A stretch of 5,043 nt of DNA, taken from assembly GCA_019348095.1 (NCBI GenBank), contig JAHWKC010000196.1, positions 1 through 5,043 of the forward strand, given 5' to 3'. Below the pieces are notes generated by a model that was given only the letters and a program-made list of their open reading frames with translations, did not search any database and was not told the DNA's origin. Below, piece after piece: positions 1-5,043 of the stretch. The translations under genes were made by a program, and so were the position numbers. The stretch is from Pseudomonadota bacterium (lineage in GTDB: Bacteria; Pseudomonadota; Gammaproteobacteria; Xanthomonadales; Xanthomonadaceae). Numbering within the stretch: the stretch's first letter is position 1; each line of letters opens with the position of its first letter.

Positions 1-53
1 GGGTGCGGTTGACAGGGCCGATTCGAGGCGGGCGGTGACACACTTCCTGGGCG

Positions 54-1784
54 ATGGGGACGTTCGTAGGGCGCCGGCGTGATCTGCGTGAGGCACGCGA
101 CGTGCTCGATGCGGTGCTCCAGGAAGGCGCGCGCTTCAACGAGACGGTGCTGGCGCCGCTCAATGCCATCGGCGACCAGGTCGGTTGCAGCCATGACAAA
201 GCCACCGGCGCGGTCACCACGCCGCCGGGCTTCAAGCAGGCGTATGCGCAGTACGTGGAAGGCGGCTGGGCCGGGCTGACATCGCCGGTCGAGTTCGGCG
301 GGCAAGGCCTGCCGCTGGCCGCGGGGGTGCCGCTCAAGGAAATGATCGATGCGGCCAACCTGGCCTGGGGCAACTTCCCGCTGCTCTCGCACGGCGCGAC
401 CGAGGCGCTGCAGCAACACGGCGATGCGTGGCAGCGCGAGATGTTCCTGAAGCCACTGGTCGAGGGCCGCTGGACCGGCACCATGTGCCTGACCGAACCG
501 CATTGCGGCACCGACCTGGGCCTGCTGCGCACCCGCGCCGAACCGCAGGCCGATGGCAGCTACGCGGTCACCGGGACCAAGATCTTCATCACCGCGGGCG
601 AGCACGACTTCACCGACAACATCCTGCACCTGGTGCTGGCGCGCCTGCCCGACGCCCCGGCCGGCAGCAAGGGGATCTCGCTGTTCATCGTGCCGAAGGT
701 GCGGGTCGAGCAGGACGGGGCGCTGGGCGCCGCCAACGCGGTGCGTTGCGGCAGCATCGAGCACAAGATGGGCATCCACGGCTCGGCCACCTGCGTGATG
801 AATTTCGACGATGCGCAGGGCTACCTCGTCGGCCAGCCGCACAAGGGCCTGATGGGCATGTTCACCATGATGAACACTGCGCGGCTGGCGGTCGGGCTGC
901 AGGGACTCGGGCTGTCGGACCGCGCCTACCAGAACGCGCTGGCGTACTCACGCGAGCGTCTGCAGATGCGCGCGCTGTCGGGTGCGAAGTGCCCCGACAA
1001 GCCGGCCGATCCGATCATCGTCCACCCCGACGTGCGCCGCATGCTGCTGACCTGCAAGGCGCTGGTCGAGGGCGGCCGGGTGATGGGCTACCACGGCGCG
1101 CTGCTGGTCGACATCGCCCGCCATGCGCCGGATGCCCTCGAGCGCGAGCAGGCCGACGCGCTGCTGGGTTTCATGACGCCGATCGTCAAGGCCTGCCTGA
1201 CCGAATGGAGCGTGGAATGCACCTACCACGCACTGCAGTGCTTCGGCGGCCACGGCTACATCGCCGAGCACGGCATGGAGCAACTCGCGCGCGACGCCCG
1301 CATCACCACCCTGTACGAAGGCACCACCGGTATCCAGGCGCTGGACCTGCTCGGCCGCAAGGTCGTGCAGCAGCAGGGCGCCGGCCTGCGGGTGTTGCTC
1401 GGCATGGTCGAGACGTTCTGCAACGAGCACCAGGGCAATGCCGCGGTGGCGGAGTTTGTCGGCCCGCTGCGCGAGAAGGCCGCGCAATGGCAGCAGCTCA
1501 CGCGCGACATCGGTCGACGCGCGGGGACCGATGCCGACGAAATCGGTGCGGCGGCATACGACTACCTGATGTACTCGGGCTATGTCGCGCTGGCTTACTG
1601 GTGGGCGCGCAGCGTCGCCGCCAGCGAAGCCTCCGCGCAGTCGGCACGGCTCAAGGCCGGCAAGCGCGAAACCGCGCGCTTCTATTTCGCCCGCCTGCTG
1701 CCACGCACTCTGACCCACGCGGCGGGGATGGCCGGCGATGCAAGCACCTTGCTCGCCCTCGACGCCGACGGCTTCTCGCCGTGA
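54..1784 (+). CDS. FadE-type acyl-CoA dehydrogenase (long form), N-terminus abnormal
   Basis: FAD-dependent acyl-CoA dehydrogenase catalysing the first beta-oxidation step, acyl-CoA to trans-2-enoyl-CoA, in the cytoplasm. The order is: N-terminal helical domain (about residues 16-140), middle beta domain with the signature MCLTEPHCGTDLG (144-156), C-terminal helical domain (about 270-440), and the extra C-terminal helical extension of the roughly 600-residue subfamily (about 455-575). NTAR (274-277), QCFGGHGYIAEHG (395-407) and LYEGTTGIQ (420-428) are present; Glu422 aligns with the catalytic base of the MCAD family. The nearest relatives I recall are the Pseudomonas fatty-acid dehydrogenases of this long type, about 601 residues. 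This protein has 576, and the shortage is at the start: relatives have about 35 residues before the DVLDAVL segment, here only 15 unrelated ones follow the ATG. An in-frame TGA lies at 36-38 and no clear ribosome binding site precedes the ATG. The C-terminus is complete. Function is confident; the start is doubtful. Confidence 0.93.
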   Translation: MGTFVGRRRDLREARDVLDAVLQEGARFNETVLAPLNAIGDQVGCSHDKATGAVTTPPGFKQAYAQYVEGGWAGLTSPVEFGGQGLPLAAGVPLKEMIDAANLAWGNFPLLSHGATEALQQHGDAWQREMFLKPLVEGRWTGTMCLTEPHCGTDLGLLRTRAEPQADGSYAVTGTKIFITAGEHDFTDNILHLVLARLPDAPAGSKGISLFIVPKVRVEQDGALGAANAVRCGSIEHKMGIHGSATCVMNFDDAQGYLVGQPHKGLMGMFTMMNTARLAVGLQGLGLSDRAYQNALAYSRERLQMRALSGAKCPDKPADPIIVHPDVRRMLLTCKALVEGGRVMGYHGALLVDIARHAPDALEREQADALLGFMTPIVKACLTEWSVECTYHALQCFGGHGYIAEHGMEQLARDARITTLYEGTTGIQALDLLGRKVVQQQGAGLRVLLGMVETFCNEHQGNAAVAEFVGPLREKAAQWQQLTRDIGRRAGTDADEIGAAAYDYLMYSGYVALAYWWARSVAASEASAQSARLKAGKRETARFYFARLLPRTLTHAAGMAGDASTLLALDADGFSP

Positions 1785-1786
1785 CC

Positions 1787-1806
1787 GGACAGGTCTGGGA
1801 CCGTCC
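1787..1806. terminator. Stem-loop directly after the acyl-CoA dehydrogenase stop
   Basis: GGAC-A-GGTC pairs with GACC-GTCC across a TGG loop, giving eight base pairs with one bulged A. It begins two bases after the TGA. No T-run follows, so it is at best a weak intrinsic terminator; it could instead serve as a 3'-end stabilising hairpin. Confidence 0.35.
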
Positions 1807-1820
1807 GCGCGCTGGGGCAA

Positions 1821-1930
1821 GAGCTATTTGACGCGGATCAACTCGGATCAAAACGGATAAGGCAGAAGCACGATCGGCATGGCTTCGCTCTGTCCGTGTT
1901 TGATCCGCGTAAATCCGTGTCAGAAAACTC
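1821..1930. repeat. Imperfect ~110-bp palindrome built from CGGAT boxes
   Basis: Two arms of about 49 bases (1821-1869 and 1882-1930) are imperfect reverse complements around a 12-base centre (1870-1881). By hand alignment, about 38 of 51 columns match with two single-base gaps. The left arm carries CGGAT at 1834, 1844 and 1854, exactly 10 bp apart; the right arm carries the complementary TCCG cores at 1893, 1904 and 1914. It lies in a spacer with no gene. The form suggests a dispersed palindromic element of the REP/MITE kind, or a long RNA hairpin. I recall similar CGGAT-rich intergenic repeats in several GC-rich bacteria but cannot confirm that here. No target-site duplication was recognised. 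Confidence 0.7.
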
Positions 1931-1979
1931 ATCCTGCCAAGGCGAGGCGGGATCGAGGGATCGCCGCGGTGGGCGCAAA

Positions 1980-2006
1980 GAGCGGGCCCGATGACCGCGC
2001 CCGCTC
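1980..2006. terminator. GC-rich stem-loop upstream of the HNH gene
   Basis: GAGCGGGC (1980-1987) is a perfect reverse complement of GCCCGCTC (1999-2006), with an 11-base loop. It is preceded by AAA but followed by CCGCGTT rather than a T-run. It may end transcription arriving from the acyl-CoA dehydrogenase gene 195 bases upstream, or be a structured element ahead of the HNH gene. The pairing is clear; the role is inferred. Confidence 0.45.
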
Positions 2007-2010
2007 CGCG

Positions 2011-2040
2011 TTACCCAAACGGCAACGAAAAGCGTATAAG
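2011..2040 (+). promoter_or_regulatory. Possible weak promoter for the HNH gene
   Basis: TATAAG (2035-2040) matches the -10 consensus at five of six positions. The only -35 candidate, TTACCC (2011-2016), matches at three of six, with an 18-base spacer. Transcription would begin around 2046-2048, only a few bases before the ATG at 2052. That would give a nearly leaderless mRNA, consistent with the lack of a Shine-Dalgarno sequence there. Confidence 0.3.
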
Positions 2041-2051
2041 CTCGGCTTCCA

Positions 2052-2753
2052 ATGGAGACCGACCGAGCCACGCGGCGCCTGGTCCAGGCCGTCAGCCTCG
2101 CCGACACCCTGCGGCGCGGCGCGGCTGCTCTCCGGCTCGCTCCGGATTTACGTTCGCAGCCGGTTCCCTGCCACCCTCTGGAACGCCTGAACTCGGTGCG
2201 CCTGCTGTCGCTGGATGCGCACGGCCGCGTGCTCGACTGGATCAACTGGCAGGATGCGGCCTGCCTGTACGCACGCGGCGCGGTGTCCTGGACCCTCGGT
2301 GACCCCTGCCTGCAGGTCCACGGCGGTAGCAACCGGATCACCGGCGAGCAGAGCCTGATCGAGCTGCACCCGATCGTCGCCGCGCGCGGCCATGCGCGGG
2401 CACGCGCGCTCGACCCGACGCCTTCGCTGACCAACGCCGCATTGTTCGCGCGCGACAGCTACCTGTGTCTGTACTGCGGCCATTCGTTCCATCGCCCGCA
2501 ACTCACCCGTGACCACGTCAAGCCGGTCTCCAAGGGTGGCCGCGACATCTGGGAGAACGTGGTCGCCGCCTGCTTCGGCTGCAACTCCCGCAAGGGCAAC
2601 CGCACCCCGCAGCAGGCCGGCATGCCGCTGCTGGCAGTGCCATACCGACCGAGCTGGATCGAGCACCTGATCCTGTCCAACCGCAACATCCTGGCCGACC
2701 AGATGGCATTCCTGCGCAACCAGCTGCCCAGGAACGCGCGTTCGCACGCCTGA
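2052..2753 (+). CDS. HNH-family endonuclease
   Basis: Putative metal-dependent DNA nuclease of the beta-beta-alpha-metal HNH fold, 233 residues. The catalytic region is in the second half: CLYC (139-142) and CFGC (174-177) supply a four-cysteine structural zinc site. The HNH core is D154-H155, N169 and N178, spaced H-x13-N-x8-N, followed by the usual SRKGNRTP tail. Residues about 47-115 form a beta-rich N-terminal region (VRLLSLDAHGRVLDWINW onward) that I recall as conserved in xanthomonad proteins of this type. The conserved part begins around residue 48 and no internal Met lies near it, so a GTG start at 2196 is a fallback. The ATG at 2052 has no Shine-Dalgarno sequence. No methyltransferase, helicase, intron or phage gene is adjacent, so the substrate and role (repair, defence or other) are unknown. 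All expected active-site residues are present. Confidence 0.88.
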   Translation: METDRATRRLVQAVSLADTLRRGAAALRLAPDLRSQPVPCHPLERLNSVRLLSLDAHGRVLDWINWQDAACLYARGAVSWTLGDPCLQVHGGSNRITGEQSLIELHPIVAARGHARARALDPTPSLTNAALFARDSYLCLYCGHSFHRPQLTRDHVKPVSKGGRDIWENVVAACFGCNSRKGNRTPQQAGMPLLAVPYRPSWIEHLILSNRNILADQMAFLRNQLPRNARSHA

Positions 2754-2892
2754 GTTTCCGCCCGGTGCTGCCGCGCTGCCCGGGTACGGCCGGGATCCAC
2801 CCACCCGCGTCACTTCCCGGCGCCTGGCGTCCGCCCACCGGCCGCCTGGTGACGGCGCATCCGCAAATCTGCGAGCCGATGTCGCGCATGCG

Positions 2893-2921
2893 TTGACGCA
2901 CGCCCCGAGCTCCGCAACACT
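2893..2921 (+). promoter_or_regulatory. Possible promoter for the pseudo-receiver gene
   Basis: TTGACG (2893-2898) matches the -35 consensus at five of six positions. AACACT (2916-2921) is a poor -10 (three of six) at a 17-base spacing. The predicted transcription start is near 2928, about 20 bases ahead of the ATG at 2950. The TTG here could also be read as an upstream in-frame start codon, but the promoter reading fits better. Confidence 0.3.
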
Positions 2922-2949
2922 CGGCACCACTGCGATCACGGATCCCACA

Positions 2950-4107
2950 ATGCCCCTATCCCTTGGCCTGACGGGCATGGACCCGGCCACCGAGTCCGAA
3001 CTCCAGAGCGCGTTCACCGACGCCAACGCGCGCCTGGGCAGCCGCTGGCGATTGCTAACCGACAGCGAGGCCGACTACGTCATCGTCGACATGGACAGCA
3101 TGTACGGGCCGATGAGCTGGTTGCGCCTGCATGCCGCCGGCAAGCAGGTGATCGGACTGACCGATGCCGCCCGCACCCAGGCCGATTTCCGGCTGACGCG
3201 GCCGTTCGACAGCGACAGCATGGGCGAGCTGCTGCAGTCGCTGGCCGGCCATGCCGGCGAAGAACTCGGCCACGCCGCCCCACCGGCGGGAATGACGCCG
3301 GCGCCGCAGCCGCAGGACGAATTGCCCGAAGAACTGCCCCATGCCGCGATCGAAGAAGACGACGCGCCGGTCGAGCCCGGCTCGGCCGCAGCCGGGTCGC
3401 TGCTGCCGGAGCTGGCGATGCCGGAGCACCCGTCGGCCATGCCGCCGGCAGCCAACATCAGCGCACCCGCCACCGCTTCGGGGGAATCGCCCGCCACGCT
3501 GACCGACCACGCGGGTGCCGCCGAAGCGGTCCGTGCCGACGCGCAACCGGCCACGCTGGCCGAGTGGATATCCTCGGGCAAGCTCAGCGGCCGTCTGCGC
3601 TACCGGCGTGACGACGCCGCACTGCTGCTGGACACCAAAGCGCGCCAGTACTTCGCCGGTGCCACCACGCTCAAGCCGCTGGCGCCGCTGTTCCAGGGCA
3701 GCGTGGTCGAGGACGACTTCGAGCCGGTGGACGAGGCCGACTGGGGCCGCGAGACCGCCGCGATCGGCGCCCCCCAGCCGCTGCAGCGCCTGATCTGGTT
3801 TGGTGCGCTGCTCGCCGGCGGCGGCCAGCTGGTCGCCGGGTTCGACCCGGAGGGCCGCTATCACATGCTCAAGTGGCCGCAGACCGAGCGCGAATACCCG
3901 AAGCACTTCCGGGTGGCCACCGCGATGATGAAGGGCCCGGCGACCATCGAGGAAATCGCGCAGGCCAGTGGCGTGCCGGCACCGGACGTCGCCGACTTCG
4001 TCAATGCCAACCTGGCGACCGGCTTCGCCGACGCCTTCCAAGAGCCGGAGCCGGAGGTCGAGCCGAGCAAGCCCAGCGGCCTGTTCGGTCGCTTGCGCGG
4101 GCGGTGA
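2950..4107 (+). CDS. Hypothetical protein: receiver-like domain, long linker, possible winged-helix C-terminal domain
   Basis: A 385-residue protein with no name that I recognise. Residues 1-98 resemble a response-regulator receiver: Asp47 sits after a hydrophobic strand (YVIVDMDS) where the phospho-acceptor would be, a second strand ends in GLT (69-71), and RPF (84-86) stands where receivers have KPF. Replacement of the conserved Lys by Arg, and the short N-terminal part, suggest a pseudo-receiver. Residues about 100-200 are an Ala/Pro/Glu-rich, probably disordered linker. Residues 202-385 form a second globular part; 325-357 (AMMKGPATIEEIAQASGVPA onward) reads like a helix-turn-helix or winged helix. 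The tail GLFGRLRGR is basic. No signal peptide or membrane segment is evident, so it is probably cytoplasmic. The ATG at 2950 is preferred over an in-frame TTG at 2893 because the latter overlaps a -35-like box and adds 19 residues of low-complexity sequence. A signalling or regulatory role is inference only. Confidence 0.8.
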   Translation: MPLSLGLTGMDPATESELQSAFTDANARLGSRWRLLTDSEADYVIVDMDSMYGPMSWLRLHAAGKQVIGLTDAARTQADFRLTRPFDSDSMGELLQSLAGHAGEELGHAAPPAGMTPAPQPQDELPEELPHAAIEEDDAPVEPGSAAAGSLLPELAMPEHPSAMPPAANISAPATASGESPATLTDHAGAAEAVRADAQPATLAEWISSGKLSGRLRYRRDDAALLLDTKARQYFAGATTLKPLAPLFQGSVVEDDFEPVDEADWGRETAAIGAPQPLQRLIWFGALLAGGGQLVAGFDPEGRYHMLKWPQTEREYPKHFRVATAMMKGPATIEEIAQASGVPAPDVADFVNANLATGFADAFQEPEPEVEPSKPSGLFGRLRGR

Positions 4108-4120
4108 GGCAGGCAGTGCA

Positions 4121-4187
4121 GTCGGCGGCTGCGCCGCCTGTGAGTTGTCCGCTGCGCTAAGTGTAAGTCGGCCGCTCGGCGGCCTGT
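4121..4187. repeat. Cluster of matching small hairpins (REP-like)
   Basis: Two units share the layout GTC, 6-bp stem, 3-base loop, TGT. Unit 1 is 4121-4141 (GGCGGC-TGC-GCCGCC) and unit 2 is 4167-4187 (GGCCGC-TCG-GCGGCC). The fourth stem pair is G-C in one and C-G in the other, a compensatory swap that supports real pairing. A shorter decayed copy may start at 4147 (GTCCGCTGCGC...TGTAA). The cluster starts 14 bases after the stop of the preceding gene, so it may also act as a transcription terminator or 3'-end protector, although no T-run follows. Confidence 0.6.
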
Positions 4188-4197
4188 AAACGGGAAC

Positions 4198-4219
4198 AGC
4201 AGAAGCGGGAGGCTCTGCT
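4198..4219. terminator. Stem-loop between the hypothetical gene and dxs
   Basis: AGCAG (4198-4202) pairs with CTGCT (4215-4219) and AGC (4204-4206) with GCT (4212-4214), giving eight pairs with one bulged A and a GGGAG loop. It is followed by TTCACC rather than a T-run, so termination is uncertain. It directly abuts the tandem heptamers and may be part of the same intergenic element. Confidence 0.4.
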
Positions 4220-4231
4220 TTCACCGCCCAC

Positions 4232-4252
4232 CATTCACGATTCACCGTTCAC
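4232..4252. repeat. Tandem heptamer, three copies (CATTCAC/GATTCAC/CGTTCAC)
   Basis: Three consecutive 7-base units, CATTCAC, GATTCAC and CGTTCAC, share the core NNTTCAC. I recall similar short ATTC-type tandem heptamers in intergenic DNA of xanthomonads; this is memory, not a search. Function is unknown. The repeats lie upstream of the proposed dxs promoter. Confidence 0.6.
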
Positions 4253-4269
4253 CACGCATGCTCGTGGCC

Positions 4270-4298
4270 TTGCCCCGTCCCGATGCCGGCGGGACAAT
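4270..4298 (+). promoter_or_regulatory. Possible dxs promoter
   Basis: TTGCCC (4270-4275) and GACAAT (4293-4298) each match the sigma70 consensus at four of six positions and are exactly 17 bases apart. Transcription would start near 4305, giving a leader of about 20 bases before the dxs ATG. No strong Shine-Dalgarno sequence is seen in that leader. Confidence 0.4.
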
Positions 4299-4325
4299 AG
4301 CGAACTGCCGTCCGATGCCGTATTG

Positions 4326-5043
4326 ATGATCGATCCGCAACGCTATCCACGCTTGTCCCGCATCGCCGTCCCCGCTGACCTGCGCCAGTTTGCGGAAGAC
4401 GAGTTGCCGGCGATCGCCGACGAGTTGCGCGCCTACCTGATCGAGCAGGTCGCCCAGTCCGGCGGCCATTTCGGCGCGGGGCTGGGCGTGATCGAGCTGA
4501 CGGTGGCGCTGCATTGGCTGTACCAGACGCCGGTCGATCGCCTGGTGTGGGACGTCGGCCACCAGTGCTACCCGCACAAGATCCTCACCGGCCGCCGCGA
4601 CCAGATCCACACGGTCAAGCAGAAGGATGGCCTGGCGCCGTTTCCAAAACGCGAGGAGTCGCCGTACGACACCTTCGGCGTCGGCCACAGCTCGACCTCG
4701 ATCTCGGCTGCGCTCGGCATGGCGATCGCGCTGCAGCGGGCCGGCGACGCAGGCCCCACCGCGGTGCCCAAGGTGGTGGCGGTGATCGGCGATGGCGCGA
4801 TGACCGCCGGCATGGCGTTCGAGGCGCTCAACCATGCCGGCGGCATGGACCCCGAGCCGGACCTGCTGGTGGTGCTCAACGACAACCAGATGTCGATCTC
4901 GGAGAACGTCGGCGGACTGACCCAGATGCTGGGCCGCCTGACCGGCAGTCGCACGCTGAACGCGCTGCGCGAGGGCGGCAAGAAGCTGCTCGGCGACAAG
5001 AACAAGCCGGCGGCGAAATTCGTGCGGCGCTGGGAGGAGCACT
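4326..5043 (+). CDS. dxs: 1-deoxy-D-xylulose-5-phosphate synthase, 5' part
   Basis: Thiamine-diphosphate enzyme that condenses pyruvate with glyceraldehyde 3-phosphate to form DXP, the entry step of the MEP isoprenoid pathway and a source for thiamine and pyridoxal synthesis; cytoplasmic. The window holds 239 codons of about 620-640, open to the right edge. Diagnostic motifs are [10 protein letters not shown] (45-54, His48 matching the active-site His of E. coli DXS), [18 protein letters not shown] (74-91), [10 protein letters not shown] (118-127), and the ThDP/Mg motif from [13 protein letters not shown] (155-167) to LNDNQMSIS (184-192). Position 81 is Cys where E. coli has Ala; this site varies. 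The pyrimidine-binding and transketolase C-terminal domains, with the catalytic Glu, lie beyond the window. The start [13 protein letters not shown] agrees with the xanthomonad form I recall; an in-frame TTG just before the ATG is a less likely start. The gene stands apart from its upstream neighbour, behind its own candidate promoter. Confidence 0.97.
   Translation, partial: MIDPQRYPRLSRIAVPADLRQFAEDELPAIADELRAYLIEQVAQSGGHFGAGLGVIELTVALHWLYQTPVDRLVWDVGHQCYPHKILTGRRDQIHTVKQKDGLAPFPKREESPYDTFGVGHSSTSISAALGMAIALQRAGDAGPTAVPKVVAVIGDGAMTAGMAFEALNHAGGMDPEPDLLVVLNDNQMSISENVGGLTQMLGRLTGSRTLNALREGGKKLLGDKNKPAAKFVRRWEEH

Noticed and set aside
948..1820. 290-residue minus-strand frame opposite the acyl-CoA dehydrogenase gene
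   Set aside because: Antisense shadow produced by high third-position GC; no family motifs and no promoter or ribosome binding site.
428..1831. 467-residue + strand reading frame within the acyl-CoA dehydrogenase gene
   Set aside because: Out-of-frame shadow of a high-GC gene: Arg/Ala/Gly-rich, no recognisable motifs, and fully overlapped by a gene with clear catalytic signatures.
2052..2753. HNH gene as part of a group II intron, homing element or restriction system
   Set aside because: No reverse transcriptase, intron RNA structure, methyltransferase or helicase in the window, and base composition matches its neighbours.
2761..2854. Possible terminator hairpins after the HNH gene (CCCGG/CCGGG at 2761-2784; CGTC...GACG at 2828-2854)
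   Set aside because: Only 4-5 paired bases or large internal bulges and no T-run; expected by chance at this GC content.
2893..2949. Upstream TTG start extending the pseudo-receiver protein by 19 residues
   Set aside because: The TTG is part of a -35-like TTGACG, the extra residues are low-complexity, and no ribosome binding site precedes it; the ATG at 2950 is simpler.
2148..3026. 292-residue minus-strand frame across the HNH gene
   Set aside because: Runs antisense through the HNH gene, the following spacer and the start of the next gene, with composition typical of a shadow and no motifs.
3055..4245. 396-residue minus-strand frame opposite the pseudo-receiver gene
   Set aside because: Long, but Arg/Gly/Leu-rich with no domain; the + strand frame has ordered domains, a disordered linker and a plausible start.
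4242..5042. 266-residue minus-strand frame opposite dxs
   Set aside because: The + strand encodes unmistakable DXS; the antisense frame is a shadow.

Overview
The window is GC-rich (roughly two-thirds G+C) chromosomal DNA that looks like a gammaproteobacterium of the Xanthomonadaceae/Lysobacteraceae (Lysobacter, Luteimonas or Xanthomonas type). This rests on the strong G/C preference at third codon positions, on protein sequences that resemble xanthomonad versions of acyl-CoA dehydrogenase and DXS as I remember them, and on repeat-rich intergenic spacers. The assignment is from memory of these families, not from a search.

Layout: four protein-coding genes, all on the + strand. (1) 54-1784 is a long-form FadE-type acyl-CoA dehydrogenase for fatty-acid beta-oxidation. 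Its catalytic core is intact but its extreme N-terminus is abnormal. (2) 2052-2753 is a stand-alone HNH-family nuclease with a four-cysteine zinc site. (3) 2950-4107 is an unnamed three-part protein: a degenerate receiver-like domain, a long Ala/Pro/Glu-rich linker and a C-terminal domain with a possible winged helix. (4) 4326-5043 is the 5' third of dxs (1-deoxy-D-xylulose-5-phosphate synthase), which runs off the right edge.

The three spacers (1785-2051, 2754-2949, 4108-4325) are long enough that the genes are probably separate transcription units. The first and last hold most of the unexplained structure: a roughly 110-bp imperfect palindrome built from CGGAT boxes at about 10-bp spacing (1821-1930), a stem-loop ahead of the HNH gene (1980-2006), two hairpins of identical layout whose stems differ by a compensatory base-pair swap (4121-4187), and a further stem-loop followed by a tandem ATTCAC-type heptamer (4198-4252). 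Weak sigma70-like promoters can be proposed ahead of all three downstream genes.

The genes do not form an obvious pathway: lipid catabolism, an orphan nuclease, a putative regulatory protein and isoprenoid biosynthesis sit side by side. I see no tRNA, rRNA, CRISPR array, transposase or phage gene. I do not find a clear new multi-gene system. The most interesting items are the unnamed pseudo-receiver protein and the intergenic repeat structures.
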